Shown here: one piece after another, positions 6,682 through 6,753 of the stretch
Position numbering within the stretch: the stretch's first letter is position 1
Layout: every line of letters starts with the position of its first letter
Assembly (NCBI GenBank): GCA_046565865.1
Contig: JBKHXU010000222.1
Coordinates: 1-6,753, forward strand
Length of the DNA stretch: 6,753 nt
Direction: 5' to 3'
Source of the DNA: JBKHXU01 sp046565865
Lineage (GTDB): Bacteria; Pseudomonadota; Gammaproteobacteria; Acidiferrobacterales; Sulfurifustaceae
Notes under the pieces: generated by a model
Database searches by the model: none
The model's input: only the letters and a program-made list of their open reading frames with translations
Told to the model about the DNA's origin: nothing
Translations under genes and position numbers: made by a program

Positions 6682-6753
6682 TCAAGCTCGCGCCATGCCC
6701 CGTCCTTCGATCCAGGCGTACAACATCGGCAACAGCGCCAGCGTCAGCAGCGT
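6682..6753 (-). CDS. C-terminal end of a probable RND efflux transporter (5' part outside window)
   Basis: The minus-strand frame from the window edge gives 23 residues, T-L-L-T-L-A-L-L-P-M-L-Y-A-W-I-E-G-R-G..., then TGA at 6684-6682. The pattern TLLTL..LP.LY.W is typical of the last transmembrane helix end of RND inner-membrane pumps, especially CzcA/CusA-like heavy-metal exporters. Only the tail is visible, so the substrate class is a guess, and another RND subfamily is possible. Confidence 0.6.
   Translation of the reverse strand, partial: TLLTLALLPMLYAWIEGRGMARA

Noticed and set aside
6404..6685. A 93-codon minus-strand frame overlapping the dimer glycosylase gene
   Set aside because: It runs out of frame inside the recognised gene and has no family features.

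Overview
The window is GC-rich, densely packed proteobacterial DNA. The RpiA, TrxC and NtrC-type proteins and the sigma-54 promoters suggest a Gammaproteobacterium or possibly a Betaproteobacterium, but the sequence does not fix the genus. No rRNA, tRNA, insertion sequence, phage gene or CRISPR array was seen.

Left edge (1-428, + strand): the 3' two thirds of rpiA (ribose-5-phosphate isomerase A). It converges, with a 10-nt gap, on a two-component operon read leftward (3617 to 439). That operon encodes a membrane sensor histidine kinase with a large periplasmic domain and an NtrC-family, sigma-54-activating response regulator. Their genes overlap by 4 nt (ATGA).

Centre (3618-4619): divergent from the kinase gene are two tiny secreted-protein genes, 62 and 89 codons. 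Each is preceded by a near-perfect sigma-54 promoter (TGGCACACG-N2-TTGCT). Each also has a matching TAA-N4-TTGATC box (IHF-like) and, further upstream, a shared AAGCTACAAA-core element that is a candidate binding site for the response regulator. The element offsets differ between the two promoters by about three and one helical turns. The two predicted mature proteins begin A-K-H-E-M and A-Q-H-E-M, which gives each a His at position 3 (ATCUN-type Cu(II)/Ni(II) motif), followed by a Lys-rich body with two Cys. The layout recalls enterobacterial zraP-zraSR: a sigma-54 two-component system divergent from a periplasmic metal-binding protein. The small proteins, however, do not look like ZraP. This is the most interesting part of the window: a candidate envelope or metal stress regulon whose outputs are small ATCUN-type periplasmic peptides.

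Right part (4620-6753, all - strand): trxC (zinc-ribbon thioredoxin 2), a fusion of a TudS-like DUF523 domain with a DUF1722 domain, a small T4 endonuclease V-like pyrimidine-dimer glycosylase, and the last 23 codons of a probable heavy-metal RND efflux pump. The middle pair suggests a UV or nucleobase-damage theme, since E. coli ybgA (DUF1722) lies beside the photolyase gene phr. The RND end is a weak further hint of metal handling.
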